NCBI RefSeq assembly: GCF_041146795.1
Contig: NC_135182.1
Coordinates: 4,634,509-4,698,508 of the forward strand
Direction: 5' to 3'
Length of the DNA: 64,000 bases
Source of the DNA: Maylandia zebra
Lineage: Eukaryota; Chordata; Actinopteri; Cichliformes; Cichlidae
Below the pieces are notes generated by a model that had not been told where the DNA came from, did no database searches, and saw only the letters and a program-made list of their open reading frames with translations. Below, piece after piece: positions 1 to 10,737 of this stretch. Position 1 is the stretch's first letter; each line of letters starts with the position of its first letter. The translations under genes were made by a program, and so were the position numbers.

Positions 1-468
1 AAATTTCTTTTTTTTTAAGAAAAAAAATTGTTTGATTGGTAGTGGCTCCATTTTCCAACATAACAATGATCCCAAACACACTGCCAGTGCAGTACAAACA
101 TACTTGGATAAAACATAAGACATAGTGGAACACTGTCAGTCATGGATGGGCCTCTCCAGAGCCCGGGCCTCGACATTATTGAAGCAGTGTGGGATCAACT
201 TGACAGAAAATGGAACAAAAGGCAGCCAACATCCAAAGGAGATATTAAAATTCAAGAAGGATTGTCTCAGAGAGTTCAAGCTGTGTTGAAGAATAAAGGG
301 GGTCACACCAAATATTGACTTCAAGCTAGAAATGTACAAAATTGCCTTATATACTGTTTTTACATGTATGTTTGCACATTTTAATAAATTGCTGGACCTA
401 TTTCCCATTTGCCAAGCAGAAAATACTAAAATGAGGGCGACCTCAAGACTTTTGCATAGTACTGTAGA
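1..468 (+). mobile_element. Tc1/mariner relic, 3' half
   Basis: The + strand reads, with breaks, as the C-terminal half of a Tc1-like transposase: an NDPKHTAS-like stretch near 66-90 (second catalytic Asp region), then a degraded linker to the catalytic Glu and a tail ending KNKGGHTKY near 290-316. The normal PDLNPIE motif has become PDLNII-E-like. Non-coding sequence follows, ending in a terminal-repeat-like CATAGTACTGTA near 457-468. The 5' half lies outside the window. Many changes and no open frame: an old, inactive copy. Confidence 0.7.
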
Positions 469-600
469 TCATCATGAATGACTTCAGTCTTTAACAGCTT
501 GGCCAGATTTAGAGTCTCTTTATAAAGGCTCATTTTAAAACTTACATTATTATACATCCTAAAGGGTTGATCTGGATTTAGTGTTTTCAGGGGGAGAAAC

Positions 601-630
601 ATTTCGTCACTCATTCAAGTGACTTCTTCG
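601..630 (-). ncRNA. Hammerhead-like core, degraded, inverted terminal copy
   Basis: On the minus strand: CCGAAGA (consensus CUGANGA with U4 changed to C), then a 5-bp stem GTCAC/GTGAC closing an 8-nt loop TTGAATGA, then an intact GAAA box. It is the inverted counterpart of the motif at 1220-1276. The core change should abolish or weaken cleavage. Confidence 0.4.
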
Positions 631-1219
631 GTCTTCTTCCGTGGCTTTTACACCCCAAAACACACTGCAACCAAAAATTGGACCACCCCAAGGATCGGGT
701 CCCCCGACACAAATAGAGTAATATAGTGTACGCTGTGCCAGGATTTACACATCGGGGAAACCAAACAACCTCTGGCGAAGCGAATGGCACAACACAGAAG
801 AGCTACCTCGTCTGGCCAGGACTCTGCAGTCTATTTACACCTACAGGCCAGTGGACACTCTTTCAATGTGGAGGATGTAACATCCTAGACAGGGAGGAAC
901 GCTGGTTTGAGCGCGAAGTCAAGGAGGCCATTTACGTGAAAAGGGAAAGACCATCTCTGAATCGAAGAGGAGGCCAGGGTACATCTGTCACCATCTTACA
1001 ATGCTGTGATTGCAGCCATTCCCCAACTCTCTGTGAATGGTACTCATGGCCATTGATCAGTGGTCTTTGATCAATGGTTCTTGATCAATGGTCATGACAG
1101 TTTGCATATTAATGATCAAGGAACTGACCTCACAGCCCATTGTTCATTCAGTGGGTTAGTTTCAGTTATTGTGCAAATGTACTGTTTATAAGATTGGGGA
1201 AACCTGCAGTCAGCTGAGA

Positions 1220-1276
1220 CTGAAGAAGTCACTTGGATGAGTGACGGAACGTTTCTCCCACTGAAATCGCTACGTC
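1220..1276 (+). ncRNA. Hammerhead ribozyme-like motif in Penelope-like terminal repeat
   Basis: CTGAAGA (1220-1226) matches the CUGANGA core. A perfect 5-bp stem II follows (GTCAC 1228-1232 / GTGAC 1241-1245) with loop TTGGATGA, then GGAA where GAAA is expected. ACGT at 1249-1252 can pair with ACGT at 1272-1275, followed by C to give a GUC cleavage triplet at 1274-1276. Penelope-like elements are known to carry hammerhead ribozymes in their terminal repeats. I could not settle stem I, and the GAAA to GGAA change suggests loss of activity. Confidence 0.5.
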
Positions 1277-1335
1277 CACATAAACGGGATCAACCTTTTG
1301 GGATTTACTTACAGTACCTGGATTATTGAGCATTA

Positions 1336-4300
1336 TTGTGCAGGATGACTACTACTGATGCACTTAATGTGATTTTGACTATTAAACATACATTTTGATA
1401 ATTTAGTCTAAAAATCTATCTAAGTCTAAGTTTTTAGGTTTTGTCTGTAAAAGCATAAGTACCGGTAAGTAACAATTACCGACCACTAGTTTAAAGTACA
1501 GTACTGAAATTGAAGCTGAAGATGAACCTCAGAAAATAGGAATCAACTCAAAACACCAAACAAAAATACACTACATGTAAACTATGCTGGAGTAAAAACA
1601 TTTGAAGCCCAAGGCTGGGATTCTCATGGTCAGAATAAGTAAATGTTTGTGGAGAAGGAGACTGATAAACTATCAATGTCATTAGTTGCACTCTTTTTTT
1701 CTTTTTTAACAAACTGCTGAATGTGTGTCTGTCCGTGCAAGAGCTTGTAAGAGTTGTGCTTTCTGTGGGCTTATTTGGAGAGATCTTGAAGCCAACAAGC
1801 CCACCCTTCTTCGTCAGACTTGACAGCACATAGACCCAAAGCACTTGTATTAGCATTTTATCGAGTGACCTTCCTGCTCTTCAGTCTGCCTCTTATGTTT
1901 TCGTTTTCACTCCAGCCTTCCTGTTCCCTCAGAAAACGCAACTAATACCTCTGTATGACCCAACGTGAACTGCATCACTCAAAACTGCTCAACTGGAATA
2001 GTTCACTCTGACTTTGAACATTGAAAACTGCAAGAGTGTGCTGCAATATTTTGAGGGTGCGTGCATCCAGCTTTAAGAGGCTTGTTAACTGTTTTACTTT
2101 GGGCATTTCTCGATGGTTTCCTAGAAGCACATGACTGTTGCCACAGCTGCCACATTTTTAATTACTCCACTGGTAATTAGGGGTTGCCCATCGTTGGTAT
2201 AGGAGATCCCGGACTGTCATCCATGCACAACGCCTTTGTTGGTGGTGTTCATGGCTAAAAGGGGGGAGCACTGGGAAAAAATGAATGCTCATTCACACTG
2301 TCAGTCAAGCTGCCTTCATGTGGCTGAGCATGCAGCTGTGACTGATGTTCTAACAGGACACAGGGGGATGCATTATAGTTTATCCTGAAGGCAGGACACA
2401 AAAACAAAGGAGGTTCTCGGGGGAGAAGAAGAGTTCACTCTATGAGGTTTGAGGCTGCTTGGCTGCCTCCAACATGTTCTTCTTATCATTGTTGTTTTTG
2501 CCTTGAATTCCAAAAACCAACATAACAAAGACAAAGACCTGATAAATGCATTCCGATCAAACCTGATATGTGGGTGAGCTTTTGCGGCGCATCATTTGGG
2601 ATGTATTTTTTAAATTTTCCTCAGTTTTCTTTACAGGTGCTCCCTCTTGAATCAAGGCTGAATGCCTTCTACATGGCGCCAATAATGAAGCAGAAATGTT
2701 TTGTGTACGTTCTTACAGACTCTTTTCTGTGTTGTGTTATGATAAAAATGGTAATTTCCTGAAAAAAAAATCCACCTCGGTGATAAGACATTTCTGTGGT
2801 GTAACGTAAATCATCTGTTCATTATCTATACTCGCTTACACTGTGAAGGTCATGGTGGCTGAAGCCTATCTAACCTTGGCCAGGATGCTGGGTATACTTT
2901 CGACAAATTACCGGGCTTTTACAGGACTGACACAGAGACCCATTTGCACACAGACTTTAATGATGCTCTACCAAAACATCAAAATCAACATCAAAATAAA
3001 TAAGAACTCTCCAGCAATAAATTTGATTTAATAACTTGAAGCCACAGGACCAAAGATACCAATATATTACTTTAATTCTGTATGTAAATCACACATTAAA
3101 TATATTTAAACTGATGTTTAGTGCAGTGATCCATGTTCTCAGTATTCATTTTGTTCACCACATGTTGCACAAAATAGCCAATTTGAACAAGCGACAGTTT
3201 GAGAGCAATCTTTGGAATAACGTGGTTTTAATTTGTATGGGTTTTCTTAGTATGTATTTCGCTGTACAGCTGCTCCTTTTTTATACATGTATAGTTTTAC
3301 ATAGCCTACCCAGCGACTACAATTTTTCAAATATCTGACATGTTAACGTCTTTTTTTTCCAAACTAAACTCTACTCACAAGCATCGTGCTTGTTAAAGAA
3401 ATCAACTGGATGGCAAAAATCATTATTTCTACAGAGACTGTAAGCTAATCGTAAACAGTAATCATATGCAAGCTAACACTGCAGTGACACTGTTTTAATT
3501 TCCTGGTCATTATTTGTATATTGTACAAAAAACAGAAAAGGCTCATATCATAGAAACTAATCCTTTAATGACCACACTAATGATCATCACTAAGGAACAA
3601 AGTAATTGGAAGTGAATGGACTAAAAAAGTGCCTGATCTGAAGCAATGAGTAAATGGAAGGTAATTAAACTCTGTCCAGTCAGGCTGATCTTTCTCCAAA
3701 ACAAAGCCAGTATTTTATAATGCCTGTCACAAGTATGCGCATTAGTATTAGAAGCCTAGGCCCTTTAGTATACCTTCCACGCATTTCTCCCAGCTTAGCC
3801 TGACAGACTCACCTAATATAATTGACTTTGTTTAGCTGGCTGTGCATATCTGTGTGTGTGTGCGTAGCTTGCATGAAGCTGTGAGAGTCTGTAGGTCCAC
3901 CGCTTGGCCTTTCATCACATCACTGCACCGACTGAGTCCATGCAGAGATCAGATAGGGAGCAATAAAGCCAGACTCTGAGGAGGAAAATCTTTGAGACTC
4001 TTCAGTGTGAGACCTCTCGCAGAGCTGAGCGTTAGCCTATCAAGCAATAAACACCCTCAGAGCAAGTTTATCTTAAATTTGCTTAACATCTGTTGCCAAC
4101 ATCAGATGGGCATAAAGTCTTTACGAATGAAAGATTAGGCGCTGCAGCCAGAATCTTCGAATTTTAGTTCACAAGTTCAAATTCCCTAATGCAAAGCCGG
4201 TACTGAAACATCTACAATTAAATGTAATCTCCCTACCCGATGATTTACAGAGTGAAACTGCTTGATAGGTTCGTTTAAGACGGCAGAGTCTCAATAAAAG

Positions 4301-5385
4301 GCTTCAGTTCAATTCTTTCACAGAAAATGAGAACGAAAATGGAAGAGACAGCAATAGTGAGGGTTTACTGGCAAAAGAAATCAATTTGCCAAGAATTTGA
4401 TTTCTCTTAATGAGTAAATCCTTTCTGCCTAAAAACATACCCAAAGCTGTGCAAGCACTGCACTAAAAGGCTTCAGGGTGCAGTAACTCATGTCCAGTGG
4501 GAAATGCCTTTGATAGAGCACCAGTAACAATTCAGGTAGAGTCATGTGGCTCTTATTTTGGTGGGAAAAAAAACTAAAAACACCTCCTACTAAGTCCACA
4601 GGCATAAAATATGTATGCACAGCAAGCCTGAGGTCTTTCATACTGTATTTTTTATTTGTAGAAAACAAAGAAAACTGCTGCAAGAGTATAACAGTTTCAT
4701 TAAAATTATCTGATTGCAGTCTGGATTTTAGCCAGTATTCCCATCAATCCTAGAGGTATTTCCAGTCATGGCTTGGATGACTGCTGAGGCCCAGTCATCC
4801 CGAAAAATGCTGTACTAAAGGAGCCCCGAGGGTAAAACTGCGAGACTCCGCAGATTCCACAAGGGAAATAAGATATTACTGCAATGTTTTCCTATTTCAT
4901 TTACTAAATGGCATCACAGAGCGAAAGCAGATAATGAAGACAAATACAATCACTGTTGTGTAGCTGCGTTGTTCTACACTCTCCCATCTTGGCTATATAA
5001 CATATTCATTGCTCTGACTCTCCTCACCTGAAAATGTCCCAATTTGCCGTTAAACCAACAAGCACCATGTGCGAGTCAGTTTTTCACTACAAACACAAAA
5101 ACTGCTAATTTTTGCAAAAAGTGCAATTTGTAAAATGAAATAATTTTTCGTTTATTCATAAAGACTAAAATACAAAATATTTTCTAGTTATTGTGTTCTT
5201 GGAATGTAAGAACTTATATATGACTAAATTTCATATCTTGGCTTTGCTGAAGCTATCAATATTTAAAATATGCTGAAATGTTCTAATTTCCATTTTTTAT
5301 GTACACTTTACTTGAAGCAGAAATTTCATTCCCAAGCTTCAAAAGGCAATTAATTAAATAATAGATACAAGAATAGCCGCACTGG
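1336..5385. other. Intergenic stretch, nothing recognised
   Basis: About 4 kb of AT-rich sequence. The open frames are short (up to about 100 codons), show no known domain, have no supporting splice structure and no RNA gene signature. I see no diagnostic transposon ends, though old unrecognisable repeats may be present. Confidence 0.5.
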
Positions 5386-5389
5386 CTCT

Positions 5390-5612
5390 CTTCCACAGTG
5401 TCTTTGTCAGATGGCCCCGCCCCTCCCTGAGTCTGGTTCTACCGGAGAGTCCTTCCTGTTAAAAGGGAGTTTTTTCTTCCCACTGTCGCTGGGTCATCTG
5501 TAGGTCGTCTGATTGTTGGGGTTTTCTCTGTATTATTGTAGGGTTCTTACTTTAAAGTATAAAGCACCCTGAGGCAACTGTTGTTGTGATTTGATCCTAT
5601 ATAAGTAAGATG
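5390..5612 (+). mobile_element. L2-type LINE 3' tail, 5'-truncated
   Basis: Matches the 3' untranslated end of the L2 copy at 42391-43051: TCAGATGGCCCCGCCCCTCC, then TTCCTGTTAAAAGGGAGTTT, a CCCACTGTCG block, the TGTTGGGGTTTTCTCTGTAT block and finally a TGTTGTGATTTG...TATATAAGT tail. Plus orientation, several small changes, no coding sequence left. Confidence 0.75.
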
Positions 5613-6659
5613 TTTTACTTGAGAATGAAAGAACTCTGAAGTTGTGATTTGCAGTTTTGTTAGTAATAATAATAAATTATTAATTAATCACTCAACGAGC
5701 AAAAGAAGTAAAAAAATATAAAGTAGCACTATGGTAATATGAACAGTCACGAAATTAAAAATTTAACCCTGTGTGTGGAAAAAACATAAACATAACACAA
5801 AGTACCCTATCCTGGGTTGTTACAAAGAATACTACGTGTATAATTAATATAGTGATGGGGAAAGAAAGCTTCAAGCAGCTATGTGCAGGTCAGTCATACC
5901 AGCTGAGGACCAAAAGCACTCACAAATCACTGCAGGGATCGCTCCAGTGACTCTGAACCTGACTGCCTGGTGATGCAGCTGCCAGCATCAATCAGCTGTT
6001 ACCGCTCTTCTAATTCAAACGACAAAATACATCCTAATCTTTTTACTTACTCAAAGTTACTCCCAGAACGCTTCCCCCTCCATCACATCAGAAGAAAACG
6101 TCTCGTTTTATACGTGGGCTCAGATTCACAGAGCAGGTTCAATCCTCGCAGCTCCTCACTATTAAGAATCTGATGCCGGTTGCACACAGACCGGCTCCCT
6201 CCAGGTGGATCGATAACGACACTAACGTAAAACCGCGTGCCACACGGCCGTTCGTTCACTCTGTCCCTCCCTCGTGCTCTTTTGATGGATTTCTATCGAA
6301 GGATCCCGGATACGCGACCTCTTGCTTTTGCGGCTTTCTCCTTGGGAACTGTGTTGCCTTCAGGTGCTGCTCGTAAAAACGCCTCCTTCACCTTACAACT
6401 TTATGATTACACAGTAGTAATCCAATGCACTTCATGTTTCTAAAATAATAATAATAATAACAACAATAATAATAATGATGATGTCACTGTTTTGCCATTA
6501 AAAGTTGATTATTTACAATCTGTTTTTTATTTCTAAACTTCAAAGAGCCAATACGTTTTTATATTTGCAAACCTGGTAAATGTTAAAAATCTATGGAGTT
6601 TGCAGCTGATAAGTCAAAAATAAAGATCATAAAATATCTAATGCATCTCAGTAATATGT
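5613..6659. other. Intergenic stretch, nothing recognised
   Basis: AT-rich sequence with a slightly CpG-richer block near 6040-6400 holding overlapping 67-68 codon frames without recognisable domains, and an (AAT)n-like tract near 6444-6475. No gene or transposon end identified. Confidence 0.4.
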
Positions 6660-7587
6660 GATGTGTTCAGTGTTGGGAAGGTTACTTTTAAAATGTATTC
6701 CATTACAGAATACAGAATACATGCCCCAAAATGTACTCTGTAACGTATTCCGTTACGTTACTCAATGACAGTAACGTATTCTGGATACTTTGGATTACTT
6801 AATAGATTAGCATGCTTTTTACAACAACGTGAATGTACTATTGCTGTGTGATTTATTACTATTACTGAAGGTCCGCGACTCCGAACTGTAGTAAAGGGAC
6901 CTCTGACTAATACAGCGGGGTCCCTGTCGGCTCGTAGCCGAAAAATAGCTTTACTTTGTTGTGTGGGTCAACTTTTCTTGCGAGAGACAGAGAGAGGCGT
7001 TGAAAGGCTGCTCCAACGGAAATTATTGTTTCGGAGGAAAACACGAACACAGTGTACAGTCGAGTCTTAATAGCTTACTTACAACTGGGCTCGTCAGGCA
7101 CTCTTCTTGGCTGAAGTGGTTATTATTACATTTACATGTTTCCAGCTCCCGTTTTTGCTCGATGACAACTCGTACCTTTCCACTCTCCTTTTTCTCCCTC
7201 CTCGCGCTCACAGACACATAACGTGTATGGCAGTCCATTCTCCCTGCAACACGGACTACACTGCCCGTGATGCTACATTCTTTAGAGCTATGCTTGTAGC
7301 ATTCTGCCTGTTAGCTTAGCACAACAACAACAACAACGAAAAGGCGCTCTCTCACCCAGGAAACACACAGAACGTAGCTGTCAAACAAAACCCAAACAGT
7401 CCTGACCCGCGACAAAATGAAACAGGAAAGTACCGCAGTGTAATCCATTTATTTCAACAAAGTAACTGTATTCTGAATACCACCTTTTTAAACAGTAACT
7501 GTAACGGAATACAGTTACTCATATTTTGTATTTTAAATACGTAACGGCGGTACATGTATTCCGTTACTCCCCAACACTGGATGTGTT
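6660..7587. mobile_element. Non-autonomous hAT transposon, 912 bp, with 8-bp TSD
   Basis: The element runs 6668-7579, from CAGTGTTGGG to CCCCAACACTG, and is flanked by a perfect 8-bp duplication GATGTGTT (6660-6667 and 7580-7587). The subterminal parts are complementary over a long distance (repeated TAACGTATTCCGTTAC-like blocks at both ends), so the ends can fold back. An 8-bp TSD with CAG...CTG ends is typical of the hAT superfamily. No transposase is encoded; the internal frames of 70-90 codons have no recognised domain. The intact TSD suggests a fairly recent insertion. Confidence 0.85.
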
Positions 7588-7854
7588 ACAGTGACAGGTG
7601 AAATCGGGTTTAGAGCCAGCTGGTATTCATCAACAACACGTGTGAAATTGATATTTACGACTGCAAGTGAAAGTAGCACTAGCCATAGGACAAGCTCCCA
7701 CTCTGTCTGTGATTGGCCACGATGAAAAAACTGCCACACTGACCCCCTTCCCCAGCCCCCCTCAAAACTCCAGGCAGAGAGTGAACACATAATGCTTGCT
7801 GCCATACCTGTCCATCTGCCTGGGGTTAGTAAAAGTGTTTAATACTAATTTTAA

Positions 7855-8112
7855 ACAATTTTGTGCAGGTTCCTTGCCACTGGGGACTCCTTCAGGACCA
7901 TCGTGTTTAGTTTTAGAGTTGGTGTGTCCACGGTGTGCCAGATCACCCCCCAGGTAGCGACGGCCATCTGGGACTGTCTAGTGGATGATTTCATGGCTGT
8001 GCCTTCACCTGGAGACTGGCGGTCCATCGCAGAGGGATTCCAGGAGCGCTGAAACTTCCCTCTCTGCTGTGGAGCTCTGGATGGGAAGCACGTCCAGACA
8101 AAGGCACCCCAT
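7855..8112 (+). pseudogene. HARBI1-like PIF/Harbinger transposase fragment
   Basis: The + frame from about 7860 reads CRFLATGDSFRTI, FSFRVGVSTV, then AIWDCLVDDF, PSPGDWRSIAEGFQERW-like and, after an in-frame stop and a shift, CCGALDGKHV near 8068-8094. This order (RFLATGDS, SFRVG-STV, W..IA.GF..RWNFP, G.DGKH) is the N-terminal half of the DDE nuclease of HARBI1/Harbinger transposases; DGKHV holds the first catalytic Asp. It is cut near 8110 where an unrelated Tc1-type piece begins. A dead fragment with no start codon context or second half. Confidence 0.72.
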
Positions 8113-8386
8113 ATGTCATACAGGAGACACACACATTGATATACACTAAATATTTATTTCATTTCTTTTTTTGTGGTGCCCAAATGTATGCACCTGCTTG
8201 ATTTTGTTTAAACAATTATTGCACACTTTTTGTAAATCCAGTAAACTTCTTTTCACTTCTCAAATATCACTGTGTGTGTCTCCTGTATGATATTTAACTG
8301 ACATTTTTTATTGTAACAACCAACGATTTATACAGGAAAATAATGTCTATTAACAAGGTTGCCCAAACTTTTGCATCCCACTGTAT
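8111..8386. mobile_element. Tc1/mariner terminal fragment with internal inverted repeat
   Basis: It ends at 8386 in TTTTGCATCCCACTGTA, a fish Tc1/mariner-type terminal sequence next to TA. Inside, CATACAGGAGACACACA (about 8116-8132) is repeated in inverse orientation near 8274-8290, enclosing an AT-rich core. No coding capacity. It joins the Harbinger relic on the left and the next Tc1 element on the right within a few bases. Confidence 0.5.
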
Positions 8387-8390
8387 TAGT

Positions 8391-8972
8391 ACAGGGAGTG
8401 CAGAATTATTAGGCAAGTTGTATTTTTGAGGAATAATTTTATTATTGAACAACAACCATGTTCTCAATGAACCCAAAAAACTCATTAATATCAAAGCTGA
8501 ATGTTTTTGGAAGTAGTTTTTAGTTTGTTTTTAGTTTTAGCTATTTTAGGGGGATATCTGTGTGTGCAGGTGACTATTACTGTGCATAATTATTAGGCAA
8601 CTTAACAAAAAACAAATATATACCCATTTCAATTATTTATTTTTACCAGTGACATCAATATAACATCTCCACATTCACAAATATACATTTCTGACATTCA
8701 AAAACAAAACAAAAACAAATCAGCGACCAATATAGCCACCTTTCTTTGCAAGGACACTCAAAAGCCTGCCATCCATGGGTTCTGTCAGTGTTTTGATCTG
8801 TTCACCATCAACATTGCGTGCAGCAGCAACCACAGCCTCCCAGACACTGTTCAGAGAGGTGTACTGTTTTCCCTCCTTGTAAATCTCACATTTGATGATG
8901 GACCACAGGTTCTCAATGGGGTTCAGATCAGGTGAACAAGGTGGCCATGTCATTAGTTTTTCTTCTTTTATT
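8391..8972 (-). mobile_element. Tc1-like element, truncated, transposase C-terminus on minus strand
   Basis: The left end is ACAGGGAGTGCAGAATTATTAGG at about 8392. On the minus strand, 8720-8953 encodes the last 77 residues of a Tc1-like transposase: [16 protein letters not shown] (with the catalytic Glu), then DGRLLSVLAKKGGYIGR at the C-terminus. The element stops abruptly near 8970 before a (TA)n tract; the rest of the gene and the second terminal repeat are missing. Confidence 0.75.
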
Positions 8973-8994
8973 ATACCCTTTCTTGCCAGCCACG

Positions 8995-8996
<2 letters not shown>

Positions 8997-9036
<40 letters not shown>
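8997..9036. repeat. (TA)n(CA)n microsatellite
   Basis: About 17 TA units followed by CA units, directly next to the left end of the Tc1 element at 9037. It supplies the TA target; a matching (TA)n lies at the other end. Confidence 0.9.
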
Positions 9037-9038
<2 letters not shown>

Positions 9039-10640
9039 GTGGGGCAAAAAAGTATTTAGTCAGCCACCGATTGTGCAAGTTCCCCCACCTAAAATGATGA
9101 CAGAGGTCAGTAATTTGCACCAGAGGTACACTTCAACTGTGAGAGACAGAATGTGAAAAAAAAATCCATGAATCCACATGGTAGGATTTGTAAAGAATTT
9201 ATTGGTAAATCAGGGTGGAAAATAAGTATTTGGTCAATAACAAAAATACAACTCAATACTTTGTAACATAACCTTTGTTGGCAATAACAGAGGTCAAACG
9301 TTTACTATAGGTCTTTACCAGGTTTGCACACACAGTAGCTGGTATTTTGGCCCATTCCTCCATGCAGATCTTCTCGAGAGCAGTGATGTTTTGGGGCTGT
9401 CGCCAAGCAACACGGACTTTCAACTCCCGCCACAGATTTTCTATGGGGTTGAGGTCTGGAGACTGGCTAGGCCACTCCAGGACTTTCAAATGCTTCTTAC
9501 GGAGCCACTCCTTTGTTGCCCGGGCGGTGTGTTTTGGATCATTGTCATGTTGGAAGACCCAGCCTCGTTTCATCTTCAAAGTTCTCACTGATGGAAGGAG
9601 GTTTTGGCTCAAAATCTCACGATACATGGCCCCATTCATTCTGTCCTTAACACGGATCAGTCGTCCTGTCCCCTTGGCAGAAAAACAGCCCCATAGCATG
9701 ATGTTTCCACCCCCATGCTTCACAGTAGGTATGGTGTTCTTGGGATGCAACTCAGTATTATTCGTCCTCCAAACACGACGAGTTGAGTTTATACCAAAAA
9801 GTTCTACTTTGGTTTCATATGACCACATGACATTCTCCCAATCCTCTGCTGTATCATCCATGTGCTCTCTGGCAAACTTCAGACGGGCCTGGACATGCAC
9901 TGGCTTCAGCAGCGGAACACGTCTGGCACTGCGGGATTTGATTCCCTGCCGTTGTAGTGTGTTACTGATGGTGACCTTTGTTACTTTGGTCCCAGCTCTC
10001 TGCAGGTCATTCACCAGGTCCCCCCGTGTGGTTCTGGGATCTTTGCTCACCGTTCTCATGATCATTTTGACCCCACGGGATGAGATCTTGCGTGGAGCCC
10101 CAGATCGAGGGAGATTATCAGTGGTCTTGTATGTCTTCCATTTTCTGATGATTGCTCCCACAGTTGATTTTTTCACACCAAGCTGCTTGCCTATTGTAGA
10201 TTCACTCTTCCCAGTCTGGTGCAGGTCTACAATACTTTTCCTGGTGTCCTTCGAAAGCTCTTTGGTCTTGGCCATGGCGGAGTTTGGAGTCTGACTGTTT
10301 GAGGCTGTGGACAGGTGTCTTTTATACAGATGATGAGTTCAAACAGGTGCCATTCATACAGGTAACGAGTGGGGGACAGAAAAGCTTCTTACAGAAGACG
10401 TTACAGGTCTGTGAGAGCCAGAGATTTTCCTTGTTTGAGGTGACCAAATACTTATTTTCCACCCTAATTTACGAATAAATTCTTTACAAATCCTACCATG
10501 TGAATTCATGGATTTTTTTTTCACATTCTGTCTCTCACAGTTGAAGTGTACCTCTGGTGCAAATTACTGACCTCTGTCATCATTTTAAGTGGGGGAACTT
10601 GCACAATCGGTGGCTGACTAAATACTTTTTTGCCCCACTG
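9037..10640 (-). mobile_element. Full-length Tc1-like transposon, 1604 bp
   Basis: Two near-identical inverted repeats of about 200 bp (9037-9238 and 10439-10640) both begin CAGTGGGGCAAAAAAGTATT reading inward. They surround one long transposase gene on the minus strand. The right end abuts TATATA and the left end a TA/CA tract, consistent with TA target use. The long repeats and unbroken ORF mark a young copy. It sits between two older Tc1-type fragments (8391-8972 and 10738-11340). Confidence 0.93.
9253..10275 (-). CDS. Tc1-like transposase, 340 aa, first catalytic Asp replaced by Tyr
   Basis: This enzyme family cuts and pastes its own transposon in the nucleus. The unbroken frame has the usual 340-residue length. 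The N-terminal paired-like helix-turn-helix spans roughly residues 1-110 ([20 protein letters not shown], then RSGAPRKI as the GRPR-like hook), followed by the RNase-H-like DDE domain. The triad positions are residue 153 (codon 9817-9819), residue 244 (9544-9546, in HDNDPKH) and residue 279 (9439-9441, in [11 protein letters not shown]). Residues 244 and 279 are D and E as expected, but residue 153 is Tyr (WSYETK for WSDETK), a G-to-T change in the codon. The protein should bind DNA but not cleave it, if it is made at all. Family assignment is firm; loss of activity is inferred. Confidence 0.92.
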   Translation of the reverse strand: MAKTKELSKDTRKSIVDLHQTGKSESTIGKQLGVKKSTVGAIIRKWKTYKTTDNLPRSGAPRKISSRGVKMIMRTVSKDPRTTRGDLVNDLQRAGTKVTKVTISNTLQRQGIKSRSARRVPLLKPVHVQARLKFAREHMDDTAEDWENVMWSYETKVELFGINSTRRVWRTNNTELHPKNTIPTVKHGGGNIMLWGCFSAKGTGRLIRVKDRMNGAMYREILSQNLLPSVRTLKMKRGWVFQHDNDPKHTARATKEWLRKKHLKVLEWPSQSPDLNPIENLWRELKVRVAWRQPQNITALEKICMEEWAKIPATVCANLVKTYSKRLTSVIANKGYVTKY

Positions 10641-10658
10641 TATATATATATATATATA

Positions 10659-10730
<72 letters not shown>
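10641..10730. repeat. (TA)n(TG)n microsatellite
   Basis: Ten TA units followed by about 35 TG units with one interruption (GCG near 10664). It starts exactly at the right end of the Tc1 element. Confidence 0.95.
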
Positions 10731-10734
<4 letters not shown>

Positions 10735-10737
10735 AAC

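Larger units (their letters stand above)
469..1335 (+). mobile_element. Penelope-like retroelement fragment with inverted ends
   Basis: Positions 726-1010 read, with frameshifts, as the GIY-YIG endonuclease end of a Penelope-like element: YAV, HIGETKQPL, KRMAQHRRA, and later NRGG-like motifs spread over two frames. The same domain recurs in better order at 43735-44180. A terminal segment at about 1213-1300 (ACTGAAGAAGTCACTTGG...) is repeated in inverted orientation at about 520-640, so the fragment is flanked by inverted copies of its own terminal repeat, an arrangement known for these elements. No reverse-transcriptase part is seen: 5'-truncated and inactive. Confidence 0.72.

Noticed and set aside
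5970..6443. Chain of overlapping 67-68 codon frames in a CpG-richer block
   Set aside because: No domain, overlapping in different frames, no exon-like boundaries; more likely an old repeat.
7023..7319. Overlapping 70-86 codon frames on both strands
   Set aside because: They lie inside the fold-back hAT element 6668-7579, which encodes nothing recognisable.
9347..10294. 315-codon open frame on the + strand
   Set aside because: It is the antisense shadow of the Tc1 transposase on the minus strand and has no domain of its own.
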